Positions 54,779 to 64,000 are shown, counted from the first letter of the stretch. The stretch is 64,000 bases of DNA from an uncultured Clostridia bacterium (GCA_947631405.1 CANRLC010000003.1:1-64000), one strand, 5' to 3'. Program-made: numbers and translations. Notes: a model not told the origin generated them from the sequence alone.

Positions 54779-54893
54779 TGTCGCAAGGTACGGTGAAGAA
54801 GGCCCTAGTCCGCGCATTTTTGGCGCGGCGAGGCCGGTATTCCAGTCGTCCCGCGCAGCCGCGCCGGGACACCGAAAGAGGGGAACAAGAGGT

Positions 54894-57788
54894 ATGAAGA
54901 AGATCATGACAAGGCTGGCCGCGCTGACGCTGCTCTGCGTGCTGGCGATGATCGTCGTCGCGCCGTCCGCGAGCGCCGCCAGCTACAGCAAGGTGTACGG
55001 CGCCACGCTCGATCGCGTGCGCGTGCGCGCGTCCGCATCGACGAGCGCGACCATCATCGACAACATCATCAAGGGTGGCTGCGTGTACATCACCTCGTCC
55101 AAGACGAGCGGCAGCACCGTGTTCGTGGAGGTCAAGTATCGCAACAGCGACGGCGACACCTCCACCGGCTGGGTCTGCCAGAGCAGCGGAAGCTCGAAGT
55201 ATGTCGAGATTCTCAGCGCCAAGCAGGCCGAGAGCAAGTTCGGCGTGAAGGACGGCGCGCTGCCCAGCAAGCGCGTGGGCACGTTCAGCGCCAGCCAGCG
55301 CAAGAGCGGCTCCGGCTCCGGCTCCGGCAGCGGCGGCGCGTCCTCCGATACGGTCAAGGACGTGCAGACCAAGCTCAAGGCGCTGGGCTACTACTCCGCC
55401 GAGATCACGGGCAACGTGGGCGCGAAGACCGAGACCGCGATCAAGAAATTCCAGAAGGATAACGGCCTGACCGCCGACGGCGTGATCGGCCCCAAGACGC
55501 TGGGCAAGCTCGACGCCGTCTACGCGTCGAAGGGCGGCTCCTCGTCCTCCGGCGGCTCCTCCGGCGGCACGATCAAGCTGGGCAGCTCCGGCAGCAACGT
55601 GACCAAGCTCCAGCAGGATCTGAAGGAGCTGGGCTTCTATGCCGCCGAGATCACCGGCAACGTGGGCGCCAAGACCGAGGCGGCCATCAAGGCCTTCCAG
55701 AAGAAGCATAACCTCTCTGCCGATGGCGTCGCCGGGCCGGACACGCTTGCGGCGATCTCCGCCGCGCTGCGCGGCACCACCACCTCCACCGGCAGCACCA
55801 CCATCCTGCGCAAGGGCAGCCAGGGGAGCCGCGTCTCCCAGCTGCAGCAGGATCTGAAGACGCTGGGCTTCTATTCCGCCGAGATCACCGGCAACATCGG
55901 CAGCAAGACCGAGGCCGCGATCATGGCGTTCCAGCGCAAGAACGGGCTGACCGCCGACGGCATCGCCGGGCCGGACACGCTCGACGCCATCGCCGCGAAG
56001 GTGGGCAAGTCCTCCGGCGGCTCCGGCAGCTCCTCCAGCAGCGGGCTTCGCCTTGAATCGACGGGCAGCGCCGTCAGCGCGCTGCAGCAGAACCTGACCA
56101 CGCTGGGCTACTACTACGGCGACATCACGGGCCACTACGGCAGCATGACCGAGGCGGCCGTGCGCAAGTTCCAAAAGGCACGCGGGCTGACCGCCGACGG
56201 CATCGCCGGAAGCACGACCCTCGACGCGATCACCAGCGCGCTGCGCGCGAGCGGCGCGACCGTCGCGGGCGGCAGCTCCTCCTCCGGCGTGGGCACCTCG
56301 CTGCGCGAGGGCGACAGCGGCGCCGCCGTCACCGAGCTGCAGAACATGCTCAAGAAGGTGCTCAACGCCAACGGCAAGCCCTACTATTACGGCGAGGTGA
56401 CGGGCCACTTTGGTTCGCTGACCCGGCAGGCCGTCCGCAAGTTCCAGGACGATCACAACCTCACCGTGGACGGCATCGCGGGCACCCGGACACTGAACCT
56501 GCTGCGCCAGCTTTCGGGCAGCAGCGCCAGCGCGGGCGACAGCTCCAGCTCCGGCACGGTCACCACGACCGATCAATCCTACGGGCGCATCATCAAGGAC
56601 AACGTGTACCTGCGCTCCTCCTACTCCACGACCTCTGCGCCGAAGGCGAGCCTGAGCAAGGGCACGCTGGTGCGCATCTCGCGCACGGTGGCCTCCGGCG
56701 ATTCCCGCTGGTACTACATCAGCGTGACGGTCGGCGACTACGTCTACAAGGGCTACGTCCGCAGCGATATGATGGAGACCCTGACCGCCGAGCAGTACGC
56801 GCAGGCGGGCGGCGACGGCAGCGCGGGCGCGGGCGATCAGGAGACGCTGGGCATCATCCGCGTCACGGGCAGCAGCGTGAAGCTGCGCTACGCGCCGAAC
56901 ACCGACGCCACCGTCGTGGGCTACGCGAACAAGGGCGATACGTTCTACTATGTGGACGTCTCAGGCGGCTGGTATCAGACGCGCAACGGCTACTGGATCA
57001 GCGGCAGCTACGTCGAGGTTCTCAGCGGCAGCGAGGCGGATCAGTACATCGACTCCGACAGCAAGACCTCATATCGCCTCAACGACACCGGCTCGATGGT
57101 CACCTACATCCAGCAGGCGCTGCAATACCTCGGCTACTACACGCGCGAGATCACCGGTCACTTCGGCAGCGGCACGCAGGAGGCCGTCCGGCGCTTCCAG
57201 CGCGACGAGGGCCTCTCCGCCGACGGCGTCGTCGGCCCGGATACGCTGGCCCGCCTGCGCGCGCAGTACTCCGGCGGGAGCACCGCGCAGACCGATTACA
57301 AGGACGTCGCCTACAACATCAACTGGTTCACCTATAAGGAGAGCGTCTTCAACAAGCTGGGCCTCAAGCGGGGCAACGGCAAGAACGGCGAGGTCAAGCT
57401 GACAGACCTGAAGACCGGGCGTTCCTTCAACATCTACGTCCAGTCCACCGGCAACCACGCCGACGTGGAGCCTTCCACGGCGAAGGACACCACGACGATG
57501 TGCGAGATCTTCGGCGTCTCCGACCCGAGCAAGATCAGCTACGTCCGCCGTCCGGCGGTGCTGACCGTGGGCGGTTACCAGTTCGCCTGCGCGATCTACG
57601 GGCAGCCGCACGGCTCGCAGGACATCACGAACAACAACTTCCCGGGCCAGTTCTGCCTGCACTTCCTGCATTCCAAGACGCACGGCACCAATCAGGAGTA
57701 CTCCCTGAACGTCAACGCCGTGAACGACGCGGTGTCGCTCCTCAAGGACAAAAAGGTCAACGTGCTTGAGACCCCGCCCGCGCTCTGA
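54894..57788 (+). CDS. secreted peptidoglycan-binding protein with SH3 domains
   Basis: A 964-residue exported cell-wall protein with signal peptide MKKIMTRLAALTLLCVLAMI. An SH3b-type unit (about 30-105) is followed by five PG-binding-1 units (about 150-205, 230-285, 305-360, 385-440, 470-540), each with a tail like GNVGAKTETAIKKFQKDNGL and TADGVIGPKTL. Then come two SH3 units (about 560-625 and 650-710) and a sixth PG-binding unit (about 725-795), joined by Ser/Gly linkers. The C-terminal 165 residues carry VQSTGNHADVEPSTAKDTTT and PGQFCLHFLHSKTHGTNQE, a conserved clostridial domain whose His/Cys residues could be catalytic. A wall-remodelling role is likely. Confidence 0.85.
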   Translation: MKKIMTRLAALTLLCVLAMIVVAPSASAASYSKVYGATLDRVRVRASASTSATIIDNIIKGGCVYITSSKTSGSTVFVEVKYRNSDGDTSTGWVCQSSGSSKYVEILSAKQAESKFGVKDGALPSKRVGTFSASQRKSGSGSGSGSGGASSDTVKDVQTKLKALGYYSAEITGNVGAKTETAIKKFQKDNGLTADGVIGPKTLGKLDAVYASKGGSSSSGGSSGGTIKLGSSGSNVTKLQQDLKELGFYAAEITGNVGAKTEAAIKAFQKKHNLSADGVAGPDTLAAISAALRGTTTSTGSTTILRKGSQGSRVSQLQQDLKTLGFYSAEITGNIGSKTEAAIMAFQRKNGLTADGIAGPDTLDAIAAKVGKSSGGSGSSSSSGLRLESTGSAVSALQQNLTTLGYYYGDITGHYGSMTEAAVRKFQKARGLTADGIAGSTTLDAITSALRASGATVAGGSSSSGVGTSLREGDSGAAVTELQNMLKKVLNANGKPYYYGEVTGHFGSLTRQAVRKFQDDHNLTVDGIAGTRTLNLLRQLSGSSASAGDSSSSGTVTTTDQSYGRIIKDNVYLRSSYSTTSAPKASLSKGTLVRISRTVASGDSRWYYISVTVGDYVYKGYVRSDMMETLTAEQYAQAGGDGSAGAGDQETLGIIRVTGSSVKLRYAPNTDATVVGYANKGDTFYYVDVSGGWYQTRNGYWISGSYVEVLSGSEADQYIDSDSKTSYRLNDTGSMVTYIQQALQYLGYYTREITGHFGSGTQEAVRRFQRDEGLSADGVVGPDTLARLRAQYSGGSTAQTDYKDVAYNINWFTYKESVFNKLGLKRGNGKNGEVKLTDLKTGRSFNIYVQSTGNHADVEPSTAKDTTTMCEIFGVSDPSKISYVRRPAVLTVGGYQFACAIYGQPHGSQDITNNNFPGQFCLHFLHSKTHGTNQEYSLNVNAVNDAVSLLKDKKVNVLETPPAL

Positions 57789-57824
57789 TCCCTACGACCT
57801 TCTCCGAATCCCCCTCTTATAGCG

Positions 57825-57852
57825 AAAGCGGCGCGCGCAAGCGCGCCGCTTT
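57825..57852 (+). terminator. terminator of the peptidoglycan-binding protein gene
   Basis: AAAGCGGCGCGC pairs perfectly with GCGCGCCGCTTT around GCAA, a stable tetraloop. Confidence 0.85.
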
Positions 57853-57868
57853 CCGCATGCCGCGCGGA

Positions 57869-57897
57869 TTGACAAGCCCGGCGCGGCATGGTAAAAT
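57869..57897 (+). promoter_or_regulatory. promoter of the MBOAT operon
   Basis: Perfect TTGACA (57869-57874), 17 bases, TAAAAT (57892-57897). Confidence 0.8.
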
Positions 57898-57950
57898 CGA
57901 CCGTGAACCGGGCGGCCCAAGGGCCGCCATGAAATACGGAGGGCAAGAGA

Positions 57951-59510
57951 ATGTCCCTGTTCGCGCTCACCGGGTACGGCCTTTGCTGCGCGGCCGTCTA
58001 CCACCTGTTCCCCAAAAAACTGCGCTATCTGGTGCTGCTGGCGGCCAGCTACGGCTTCTACGCCGCAAACGGCCTTGCGGGATTGCCGTTCATCCTCGCG
58101 ACGACGGCTGCGACGTATCTGGCCGCGTTGCGCATCGGCGCGATCGCCGCGAGCCTCAAGGGCCGCTTGCAGGGGGAGGGCGCGCAGCTTACGCGCGAGG
58201 AGAAGCGCCGCCTGCGCGCGCAGGCGAAGAGCCGGCAGCGCGCGTGGCTGATCGCGGCGCTGGCGCTGTGCTTCGGCCTGCTCGCCGTGCTCAAATACGC
58301 GGACGACGTGCTGGGGTGGTTCGGCGGCTCCCCGCTAGGGCTGGTGCTGCCGCTGGGCATCTCGTTTTACACGTTCCAGTCCACCGGCTATCTGATCGAC
58401 GTCTACAACGGCAAGTACCCGCCGGAGCGCCATCCGCTGCGCTACGCGCTGTTCGTGTCGTTCTTCCCCCAGCTGATTCAGGGGCCGATCGGCCGGTACG
58501 ACCAGCTTTCGGAGCAGCTTTCCCAGCCGCACGACTTCGACTGGGACGGCTCCGAGCGCGGCGTGCTGCTGATCCTCTGGGGATTGTTCAAGAAGATGGT
58601 CATCGCCGACCGCGCGCTGCCGCTCGTGGAACAGGTGTTTTCCGCGCCCATGGGCGCCTACGGCGGCGCGGCGGCGCTGGTGGCCGTGCTGTTTTACGCG
58701 GTGCAGCAGTATACGGACTTTTCCGGCGGCATCGATCTGGTCGCGGGCATCGCCGAGCTGTTCGGCATCCGCCTCGCGCCGAACTTCAAGCGGCCGTATT
58801 TCTCGGTCTCGCTGGGCGACTTCTGGCGGCGCTGGCACATCAGCCTCGGCAGCTGGATGCGCGACTATGTGTTCTATCCCTTCGCGCTGACGCGGCCGGT
58901 GACCGCGCTCTCGAAGGCGGTAAAGCGCGTGAGCGCGCCGCTCGCCCGCGCGCTGCCCGCGGTGCTGGGCAACCTGCTCGTGTTCCTGCTGGTCGGCGTG
59001 TGGCACGGGGCCACGGCCAACTACATCGCGTGGGGGCTGTATAACGGCGTGCTGCTGGCGATCTCCGCCGCGCTGGAACCCGCATACAAGGCGTGGAACG
59101 CGAAGCACGCGCGGCTGTCCGCCTCCAAGGGCTTTTATGTGGCGCGTGTGCTGCGCACGTTCGTGATCGTCAACATCGGCTGGTTCTTCGACCGTTGCGC
59201 GCGCGCGGGCGACGCGCTGCGCATGATGGCGAGCGTCGTGACGGATTTCCGCCCGGCGCAGCTTGCGGGCGGCGCGCTTCTCGAGATGGGCGTGTCGGCG
59301 GTGGATCTGCGCGTGCTGGCGGTGGCGGTGGCGGCGCTGTTTGCCGTCTCCGTGCTGCAGGAGCGCGGCGTCGTGCTGAGGGACTGGGTCGTCCGCCGCC
59401 CGATGCTCGTGCGCTGGTTCGTGCTGATCGGCGGTGTGGTATGCGTGCTGCTGCTGGGCGTGTGGGGTTCGGGCTTCAACGAGGCCGCGTTCCTGTATTA
59501 TCAGTTCTGA
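57951..59510 (+). CDS. MBOAT family O-acyltransferase
   Basis: A 519-residue membrane-bound O-acyltransferase with about ten hydrophobic segments, in the DltB/AlgI group. The signature PLGISFYTFQSTGYLIDVYN and FFPQLIQGPIGRYDQL is present, as are YFSVSLGDFWRRWHISLG and the catalytic histidine in VGVWHGATANYIAWG (His352). It should move an acyl group across the membrane onto an extracellular polymer. The SGNH partner starts 19 bases downstream. No D-alanine ligase or carrier (DltA/DltC) is nearby, so acetyl transfer is more likely than D-alanylation. Confidence 0.92.
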   Translation: MSLFALTGYGLCCAAVYHLFPKKLRYLVLLAASYGFYAANGLAGLPFILATTAATYLAALRIGAIAASLKGRLQGEGAQLTREEKRRLRAQAKSRQRAWLIAALALCFGLLAVLKYADDVLGWFGGSPLGLVLPLGISFYTFQSTGYLIDVYNGKYPPERHPLRYALFVSFFPQLIQGPIGRYDQLSEQLSQPHDFDWDGSERGVLLILWGLFKKMVIADRALPLVEQVFSAPMGAYGGAAALVAVLFYAVQQYTDFSGGIDLVAGIAELFGIRLAPNFKRPYFSVSLGDFWRRWHISLGSWMRDYVFYPFALTRPVTALSKAVKRVSAPLARALPAVLGNLLVFLLVGVWHGATANYIAWGLYNGVLLAISAALEPAYKAWNAKHARLSASKGFYVARVLRTFVIVNIGWFFDRCARAGDALRMMASVVTDFRPAQLAGGALLEMGVSAVDLRVLAVAVAALFAVSVLQERGVVLRDWVVRRPMLVRWFVLIGGVVCVLLLGVWGSGFNEAAFLYYQF

Positions 59511-59529
59511 CGCGGCGAGGAGACGAAGG

Positions 59530-61026
59530 ATGAAGAGAAAGCTACGGCGCGTTTTGCGCGGCGCGGCGTTCACGGCGCTGCTGCTGTGCGTGCTCGCGGG
59601 GGTCACGCGTCTGGTGGAGCGCAAGGCGAGCCGCACGCGGATGACGCCCTTTCTGCGCGATGCGGCGCAGTTTGACGTGCTGTTTATCGGCGATAGCCAC
59701 GTCGTCAACGACGTGCTCCCGATGGAGCTTTGGCGCGATTACGGCATCGCCTCCTACAACATCGCCTCCTACGGGAACACGATGGCGGTCTCCTACTGGG
59801 CGATGATGAACGCGCTCGACTACGCGACGCCCAAGCTGATGGTCATCGGCACGATGGACGTGGAACAAAACTACAAGCTCTCCGGCAGCAGCAGCGACGT
59901 ACACACCGCGCTGGACGCGTTCCCGCTGACGCTCACCAAGGCCCGCGCGATCGAGGATCTGATGAACGGCTACGCCGTGGACGACGACGGCAGATACTAC
60001 GCCGACATGAAGGGCGAATACTATTTCACGCTGGGCAAGTATCACAGCCGCTGGAGCGAGTTGACGCCCAACGATTTTCACCCGGCGTTTACGTCGGCCA
60101 AGGGCGGCGAGCTGGCCGTGGGCGTAGCGACGCCGCGCGACTACGAGCTGATCGACGAGGGGCTGCTCATGGGGGAGGACACCGTGGGCTTTGACTACCT
60201 GCGCCGGATGATCGAGGAGTGTCAGCGCCGGGGGATCGACGTGCTGCTGACGAACCTGCCGTACCCGGCGACCGAGACGCAGCAGATGGCCTCCAACGCC
60301 GTGTACTATGTGGCGCAGGATTACGGCGTGGACTACCTCGACTTCGTGTACCTCGATCAGGTGGTCGATTACCGCTGCGACATGTACGATTCGTACTCCC
60401 ATTTGAACGCCTCCGGCGCGCAGAAGGTGACGGATTATCTGGGCCGCTATCTGCGCGACCACTACGACCTGCCCGACCGCCACGAGGACGCGGCCTATCT
60501 CGAGCAATGGAACGCGGACTACGCCGAATATCTGCAGATGAAGCACGACGTGCTGCTGCGCGCGTGGCGCAACCTGAACTCGACGCTGATGCTGCTGCAC
60601 GACGCGGATTACAGCGCGTGCGTGGTGCTGGCGGGGGACTCGCCGCTCTACGCGGACGAGCGGGCGATGCGGCTCCTGCAAAACATCGGCCGATCGCACA
60701 TCTTCGAGGAGGACGGCGCGTCGGCCTGGTCGGACGCGCTGGAGCCGCTCGGCGCGCTTTTTGACGCGGCGGCGGACGGCCTGCCGTACATCGCGCTGAT
60801 CGACCGGGGCGGCGAGCGCATGCGCATCGCCGACCGCGCGGGCGCGGGCGAGGCGTCCATCGAGGCGTCCTTCGGCCGCCTCGCGTTCACGGCGCAGGGC
60901 GGCGCGCTGCGCATCGCCGTGGACGGCGAGGAGATGCTCACCGAGATGCAGCTGGGCGATCAGCGCGCACTGGTGCTCGCCCTTGACAGCGCCACGGGCG
61001 AGGTCGTGGAGGCGCTGGGGTTCTGA
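59530..61026 (+). CDS. SGNH-type acyltransferase partner of the MBOAT protein
   Basis: A 498-residue protein with one N-terminal membrane helix (about 11-28), the rest outside. The SGNH marks are FIGDSHVVND (Ser56), a GN at AYSYGNTMAV-like ASYGNTMAVS, and the D..H pair DSYSHLNASGA (Asp287, His291). Such DltD/AlgX-like proteins complete acyl transfer from the MBOAT partner to the polymer. A C-terminal 120-residue region (from about 375) looks like an extra soluble domain. AGACGAAGGA precedes the ATG. The two genes form an operon. Confidence 0.85.
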   Translation: MKRKLRRVLRGAAFTALLLCVLAGVTRLVERKASRTRMTPFLRDAAQFDVLFIGDSHVVNDVLPMELWRDYGIASYNIASYGNTMAVSYWAMMNALDYATPKLMVIGTMDVEQNYKLSGSSSDVHTALDAFPLTLTKARAIEDLMNGYAVDDDGRYYADMKGEYYFTLGKYHSRWSELTPNDFHPAFTSAKGGELAVGVATPRDYELIDEGLLMGEDTVGFDYLRRMIEECQRRGIDVLLTNLPYPATETQQMASNAVYYVAQDYGVDYLDFVYLDQVVDYRCDMYDSYSHLNASGAQKVTDYLGRYLRDHYDLPDRHEDAAYLEQWNADYAEYLQMKHDVLLRAWRNLNSTLMLLHDADYSACVVLAGDSPLYADERAMRLLQNIGRSHIFEEDGASAWSDALEPLGALFDAAADGLPYIALIDRGGERMRIADRAGAGEASIEASFGRLAFTAQGGALRIAVDGEEMLTEMQLGDQRALVLALDSATGEVVEALGF

Positions 61027-61066
61027 GGGCCGAACGGGAAGACGGCGCATCTGACGAACGCATAGA

Positions 61067-61101
61067 AAGACGTCCCGCCGCGAGTTGCGGCGGGACGTCT
61101 T
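61067..61101. terminator. bidirectional terminator between MBOAT operon and mnmG
   Basis: AAGACGTCCCGCCGC pairs perfectly with GCGGCGGGACGTCTT around a five-base loop, between convergent genes. Confidence 0.9.
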
Positions 61102-61114
61102 AACATCTGCTATT

Positions 61115-63001
61115 TTAGCCTTGCTCTCCTCGCACAGCGCCTTCCCGCCTTCTCTTCTCCAGCCAGACCATCAGCACCGCCACGTCGCCCGGCGACACGC
61201 CGGAGATGCGGCTGGCCTCGCCGAGGGAGCGCGGCTGCTGCGCGGTCAGCTTTTGCCGGGCTTCGATGCGCAGCCCGTCCAGCGTGCCGTAGTCGAAGCC
61301 CTGCGGCAGCAGCGCGTCCTCCGTCCGGCGGAACGCCTCCACATGGCGGCGCTCCTTGTCGATGTAGCCCTCGTAGCGCAGGGAGATCTCCACCTGCTCG
61401 CGCACGTCAGCCGGGAGCGGGGGCATGGACGGGGCTAGGACGCGCAGGTCGTCGTAGCCGACGCCGGGGCGGCGCAGCAGATCGCAAGCGAGCAGCGAGG
61501 CGTCGCTGTCGCCCTGCCCCAGCGAGGAGAGCCACGCGTCGCGCTCGGGCGTCTTCGCAAGCCGCGTGCGCCGCAGGAGCGAGACCGCCTCCTCGATGCG
61601 CGCGCGCTTTTCTCGCAGGCGGCGCAGCCGCTCCGGCGAGGCGAGGCCGATCTCGCAGCCCAGCTCGGTGAGGCGCTGGTCGGCGTTGTCCTGCCGCAGC
61701 AGCAGGCGATACTCACAGCGGCTGGTCATCATGCGGTACGGCTCGTTGGTGCCCTTGGTCGTCAGGTCGTCCACCAGCACGCCGATGTATGCCTGATCGC
61801 GCCCCAGCGTCACGGGCGGCTTGCCCTGTACATGGCGCGCCGCATTGACGCCCGCGATCAGCCCCTGCGCCGCCGCCTCCTCGTAGCCGCTGGTGCCGTT
61901 GATCTGCCCCGCGAAATAGAGGCCCTGCGCGGCGCGGCAGGAGAGGTCGGCGCGCAGCTGCAGCGGGTCGATGCACTCGTATTCGATGGCGTAGGCCAGA
62001 CGCAGCACGCGCGCGCGGCGCAGCCCCGGGATGGTGTGCAGCGCGGCGAGCTGCACGTCCTCCGGCATGGAGGTGGAAAACCCCTGCACATACCACTCCG
62101 GCGTGTCCAGCCCCTCCGGCTCGAGGAAGAGCTGGTGGCGCTCCTTGTCCGCGAAGCGCATGATCTTGTCCTCGATGGAGGGGCAGTAGCGCGCGCCCGT
62201 GCCGTGGATGGCCCCGGTGTACATCGGCGCGCGGTGGATGTTCTCGCGCAGGATGCGGTGCGTCTCCTCGTTCGTGTAGGTGAGGTAGCACTGGGCGCGA
62301 TTGCAAAGCGGCGCGTCCGTGAGGAAGGAAAACGGGGTGACCGGCTCGTCGCCCGGCTGCGGCTCGGTCTCGTCGAAGTCGATGGAGGCGACGTCCACGC
62401 GCGGCGGCGTGCCCGTCTTGAAGCGACGCAGCCGCACGCCCAGCGCGCGCAGCGCGTCCGCCAGATGCGTGGAGGAGAGCAGGCCCTGCGGCCCGCCCGC
62501 CCACGAGCACTCGCCAATGATGATGCGGCTGTCCGCGTACACGCCCGCGCAGATGACCAAAGCCCGGCAAGCGACGCGCGCGCCGGTGGTCGTCTCCACG
62601 CCCGTCACGCGGCCGCCCTCGCAGAGGATGCGCCCGCACTCGCCCTGACGCAGCTGCAGATTCGGCTCCGCGAGCAGCGCGCGCAGCATCCGCCGCTGAT
62701 AGGCGCGCTTGTCCGCCTGCGCCCGCAGCGAATGGACGGCGGGGCCTTTGCCCGTGTTGAGCATGCGCGACTGGATGAACGTGTCGTCGATGGCGCGGCC
62801 CATCTCGCCGCCCAGCGCGTCCACCTCGCGCACGAGCTGCCCCTTGCCCGTGCCGCCGATGGCCGGGTTGCAGGGCATGAGCGCGACCGCGTCAAGGTTG
62901 AGGGTGAGCGCGAGCGTTGTGCAGCCCAAGCGCGCGGCGGCAAGCGCCGCCTCGCAGCCCGCGTGGCCCGCGCCGACCACCACGACGTCAAAGCTTTCCA
63001 T
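61115..63001 (-). CDS. mnmG: tRNA uridine-5-carboxymethylaminomethyl modification protein MnmG (GidA)
   Basis: A 628-residue FAD enzyme that, with MnmE, modifies U34 of several tRNAs. The N-terminal dinucleotide fold is FDVVVVGAGHAGCEAALAAA; CNPAIGGTGKGQLVREVDAL, FKTGTPPRVDVASIDF and GLYFAGQINGTSGYEEAAAQ are family signatures. The C-terminal tRNA-binding helical domain (about 470-628) is present with YEGYIDKERRHVEAF. Length typical. No mnmE is in the window; mnmM at 37.2 kb acts later in the same pathway. It starts 23 bases after the preceding gene. Confidence 0.97.
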   Translation of the reverse strand: MESFDVVVVGAGHAGCEAALAAARLGCTTLALTLNLDAVALMPCNPAIGGTGKGQLVREVDALGGEMGRAIDDTFIQSRMLNTGKGPAVHSLRAQADKRAYQRRMLRALLAEPNLQLRQGECGRILCEGGRVTGVETTTGARVACRALVICAGVYADSRIIIGECSWAGGPQGLLSSTHLADALRALGVRLRRFKTGTPPRVDVASIDFDETEPQPGDEPVTPFSFLTDAPLCNRAQCYLTYTNEETHRILRENIHRAPMYTGAIHGTGARYCPSIEDKIMRFADKERHQLFLEPEGLDTPEWYVQGFSTSMPEDVQLAALHTIPGLRRARVLRLAYAIEYECIDPLQLRADLSCRAAQGLYFAGQINGTSGYEEAAAQGLIAGVNAARHVQGKPPVTLGRDQAYIGVLVDDLTTKGTNEPYRMMTSRCEYRLLLRQDNADQRLTELGCEIGLASPERLRRLREKRARIEEAVSLLRRTRLAKTPERDAWLSSLGQGDSDASLLACDLLRRPGVGYDDLRVLAPSMPPLPADVREQVEISLRYEGYIDKERRHVEAFRRTEDALLPQGFDYGTLDGLRIEARQKLTAQQPRSLGEASRISGVSPGDVAVLMVWLEKRRREGAVRGEQG

Positions 63002-63024
63002 CGGTCATCGTCTCCAACCGTTCG

Positions 63025-64000
63025 TCAATGCGCCCAGAGTTCCACGCCGCGCAGCAGCTCCAGCTCGCGGATGTCGCGCGCGTCGGTAAACGCCGAGCGC
63101 GAGAGCAGCGCGCCCGTGCGCCAGTACAGCGGCAGATAGGGCAGATCCTGCGAAAACATCGTCTGGATGTCGCGCATCGTCTCGCCGTAGGCCTCCTGCG
63201 AGAGGCAGTCGCTGCTGCGCAGCTTCACGAGCAGGTCGTTCATCGCGTTGGAGCGGTAGCGCGTGTAGTTGCAGCTCGCCGTCGAGGTGAGGGTAAAGCC
63301 GGGGTCGGGGCAGACGTCGAAATTAAACGCCGCCAAGACGAGATAGTAGTCGCCGCTGCGCAGCTTTTCCAGCACGTTCTCGCGCGACCACGTCTGCACG
63401 GAGACGGGGATGCCGACCGCCTCCAGCTGCTCCCTGATGCGGTTGGCGGCGTTCGTGCGCACGGTGGAGCCGGGTTCGTCGTAGACCAGCAGGCGCATCG
63501 TCTTCATCGCCTCGCCGCCCTTGTAGCGCTTGCCGTCGTCCGCCAGCTGCCAGCCCGCCTGCTCGAGGAGCGCCTCGGCCATCAGCGGGTCGTAAGGATC
63601 CTCGATCGTCGATTCGTTGGAGAGCCATGTGCCCGCGGGCACCGGCGTGTAGGCCACCGTCGCCATCCCCTGATAGATCGAGGAGATCAGGTCGGATCGG
63701 TTGATCGCGTAGGAGATCGCCGAGCGCACGAGGTTCTGCCCGTTGTCGTCGCTCTTGAAGATCGTCTGCGCGCGGTTGACGAGCAGCACCTCGAGCTGGC
63801 GCGTGCGCGCGGTGAGCGAGTAGGAATTGAGCGAGCCGGAGTAGCGCGAGGCGTTGATCGAGCGGGACATCGCGACGTCCACGTTTTGCAGATCGAACGC
63901 GGTGAGCGCCTGCTCGGCGTTTTCAAACAGGCTCGCGCGGATGTTGCGCACCTGCGGCGTGCGCTGCCACCACGACGTATTCGCCGTCAGCCAGATCGCG
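63025..64000 (-). CDS. peptide/oligopeptide ABC transporter substrate-binding protein (family 5), partial
   Basis: The C-terminal 325 residues of a family 5 solute-binding protein; the N-terminus lies beyond the right edge, and the frame stays open to base 64000 (LTANTSWW just before the first visible ATG at 63951). Marks are VRSAISYAINRSDLISSIYQ, PVPAGTWLSNESTIEDPYDP and MAEALLEQAGWQLADDGKRY, then LRSGDYYLVLAAFNFDVCPD and QDLPYLPLYWRTGALL. The gene probably shares a transcript with mnmG. The partner permeases are not visible. Confidence 0.9.
   Translation of the reverse strand, partial: AIWLTANTSWWQRTPQVRNIRASLFENAEQALTAFDLQNVDVAMSRSINASRYSGSLNSYSLTARTRQLEVLLVNRAQTIFKSDDNGQNLVRSAISYAINRSDLISSIYQGMATVAYTPVPAGTWLSNESTIEDPYDPLMAEALLEQAGWQLADDGKRYKGGEAMKTMRLLVYDEPGSTVRTNAANRIREQLEAVGIPVSVQTWSRENVLEKLRSGDYYLVLAAFNFDVCPDPGFTLTSTASCNYTRYRSNAMNDLLVKLRSSDCLSQEAYGETMRDIQTMFSQDLPYLPLYWRTGALLSRSAFTDARDIRELELLRGVELWAH

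Noticed and set aside
54779-54893. Riboswitch (c-di-AMP or c-di-GMP type) before the peptidoglycan-binding protein gene
   Set aside because: Such genes often have ydaO-type leaders, but I could not match the conserved cores of either class in this GC-rich leader.

Overview
The window is a 64 kb, GC-rich stretch of a spore-forming member of the Clostridia (Firmicutes). The evidence is a SpoVM peptide next to rpmB, the asp23-fakA-recG order familiar from Bacillus and Clostridium, a tRNA-Tyr T-box leader, FloA/NfeD, the SpoVM/LytTR/Spo0B-type repertoire, pyruvate phosphate dikinase and a biotin-dependent sodium-pumping decarboxylase. Promoters are strikingly consensus-like (many TTGACA-like/TATAAT pairs with 17-base spacers). 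The codon use is so GC-rich that long meaningless open frames lie antisense to nearly every gene. An anaerobic gut lineage is likely, but the genus cannot be fixed from this sequence.

Layout. 0.1-9.1 kb: a TSCPD protein, a beta-propeller protein, a YwaF-type membrane protein, then the operon yybS-rplI-dnaB-topB and two membrane proteins. 9.2-10.8 kb: a PrsA/SurA-like foldase lipoprotein. 10.9-15.4 kb: a tandem duplication of an ECF sigma factor plus its putative membrane anti-sigma partner; the sigma factors and the cytoplasmic/transmembrane anti-sigma part are nearly identical, the outer sensor parts are not. 15.4-24.2 kb: a 94-base tandem repeat, spoVM, rpmB, asp23, fakA, recG and ppdK. 24.6-34.8 kb: a membrane protein, a Nif11-like small protein coupled to an acyl-ACP thioesterase, and a 2591-residue secreted protein built of prealbumin-like and SdrD-B-like repeats. 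35-43 kb: Mrp ATPase, a secreted protein, MnmM, and a five-gene sodium-pump decarboxylase operon. 43-53 kb: yigZ, T-box-tyrS, trmL, two family-4 uracil-DNA glycosylases (one without cysteines), nfeD-floA with a repeat-containing partner, a LytTR regulator, a flavoprotein, and a DUF2442/broken DUF4160 pair. 52.8-64 kb: a sugar nucleotidyltransferase, a Spo0B-type kinase, a six-repeat peptidoglycan-binding protein, an MBOAT/SGNH acyl-transfer pair, mnmG and part of a peptide-binding protein.

Three repeat families occupy the intergenic spaces: family A (16.2, 19.0, 24.2 kb; inverted ends around TCAGYYTGTCRAAAA and a shared double-hairpin core), family B (35.0, 48.4, 51.0 kb; about 130 bases with four successive hairpins) and family C (94-base period, 15.5-15.8 kb, plus one copy at 13.1 kb). 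Copies A2, A3 and B3 are bracketed by direct repeats of local sequence, as if they had moved.

The most unusual items are the diversified sigma/anti-sigma tandem, the hairpin element families, the Nif11/thioesterase pair, the divergent carboxyltransferase in the decarboxylase operon, and the EGEDPCH-repeat protein behind floA. No single wholly new system is proven here.
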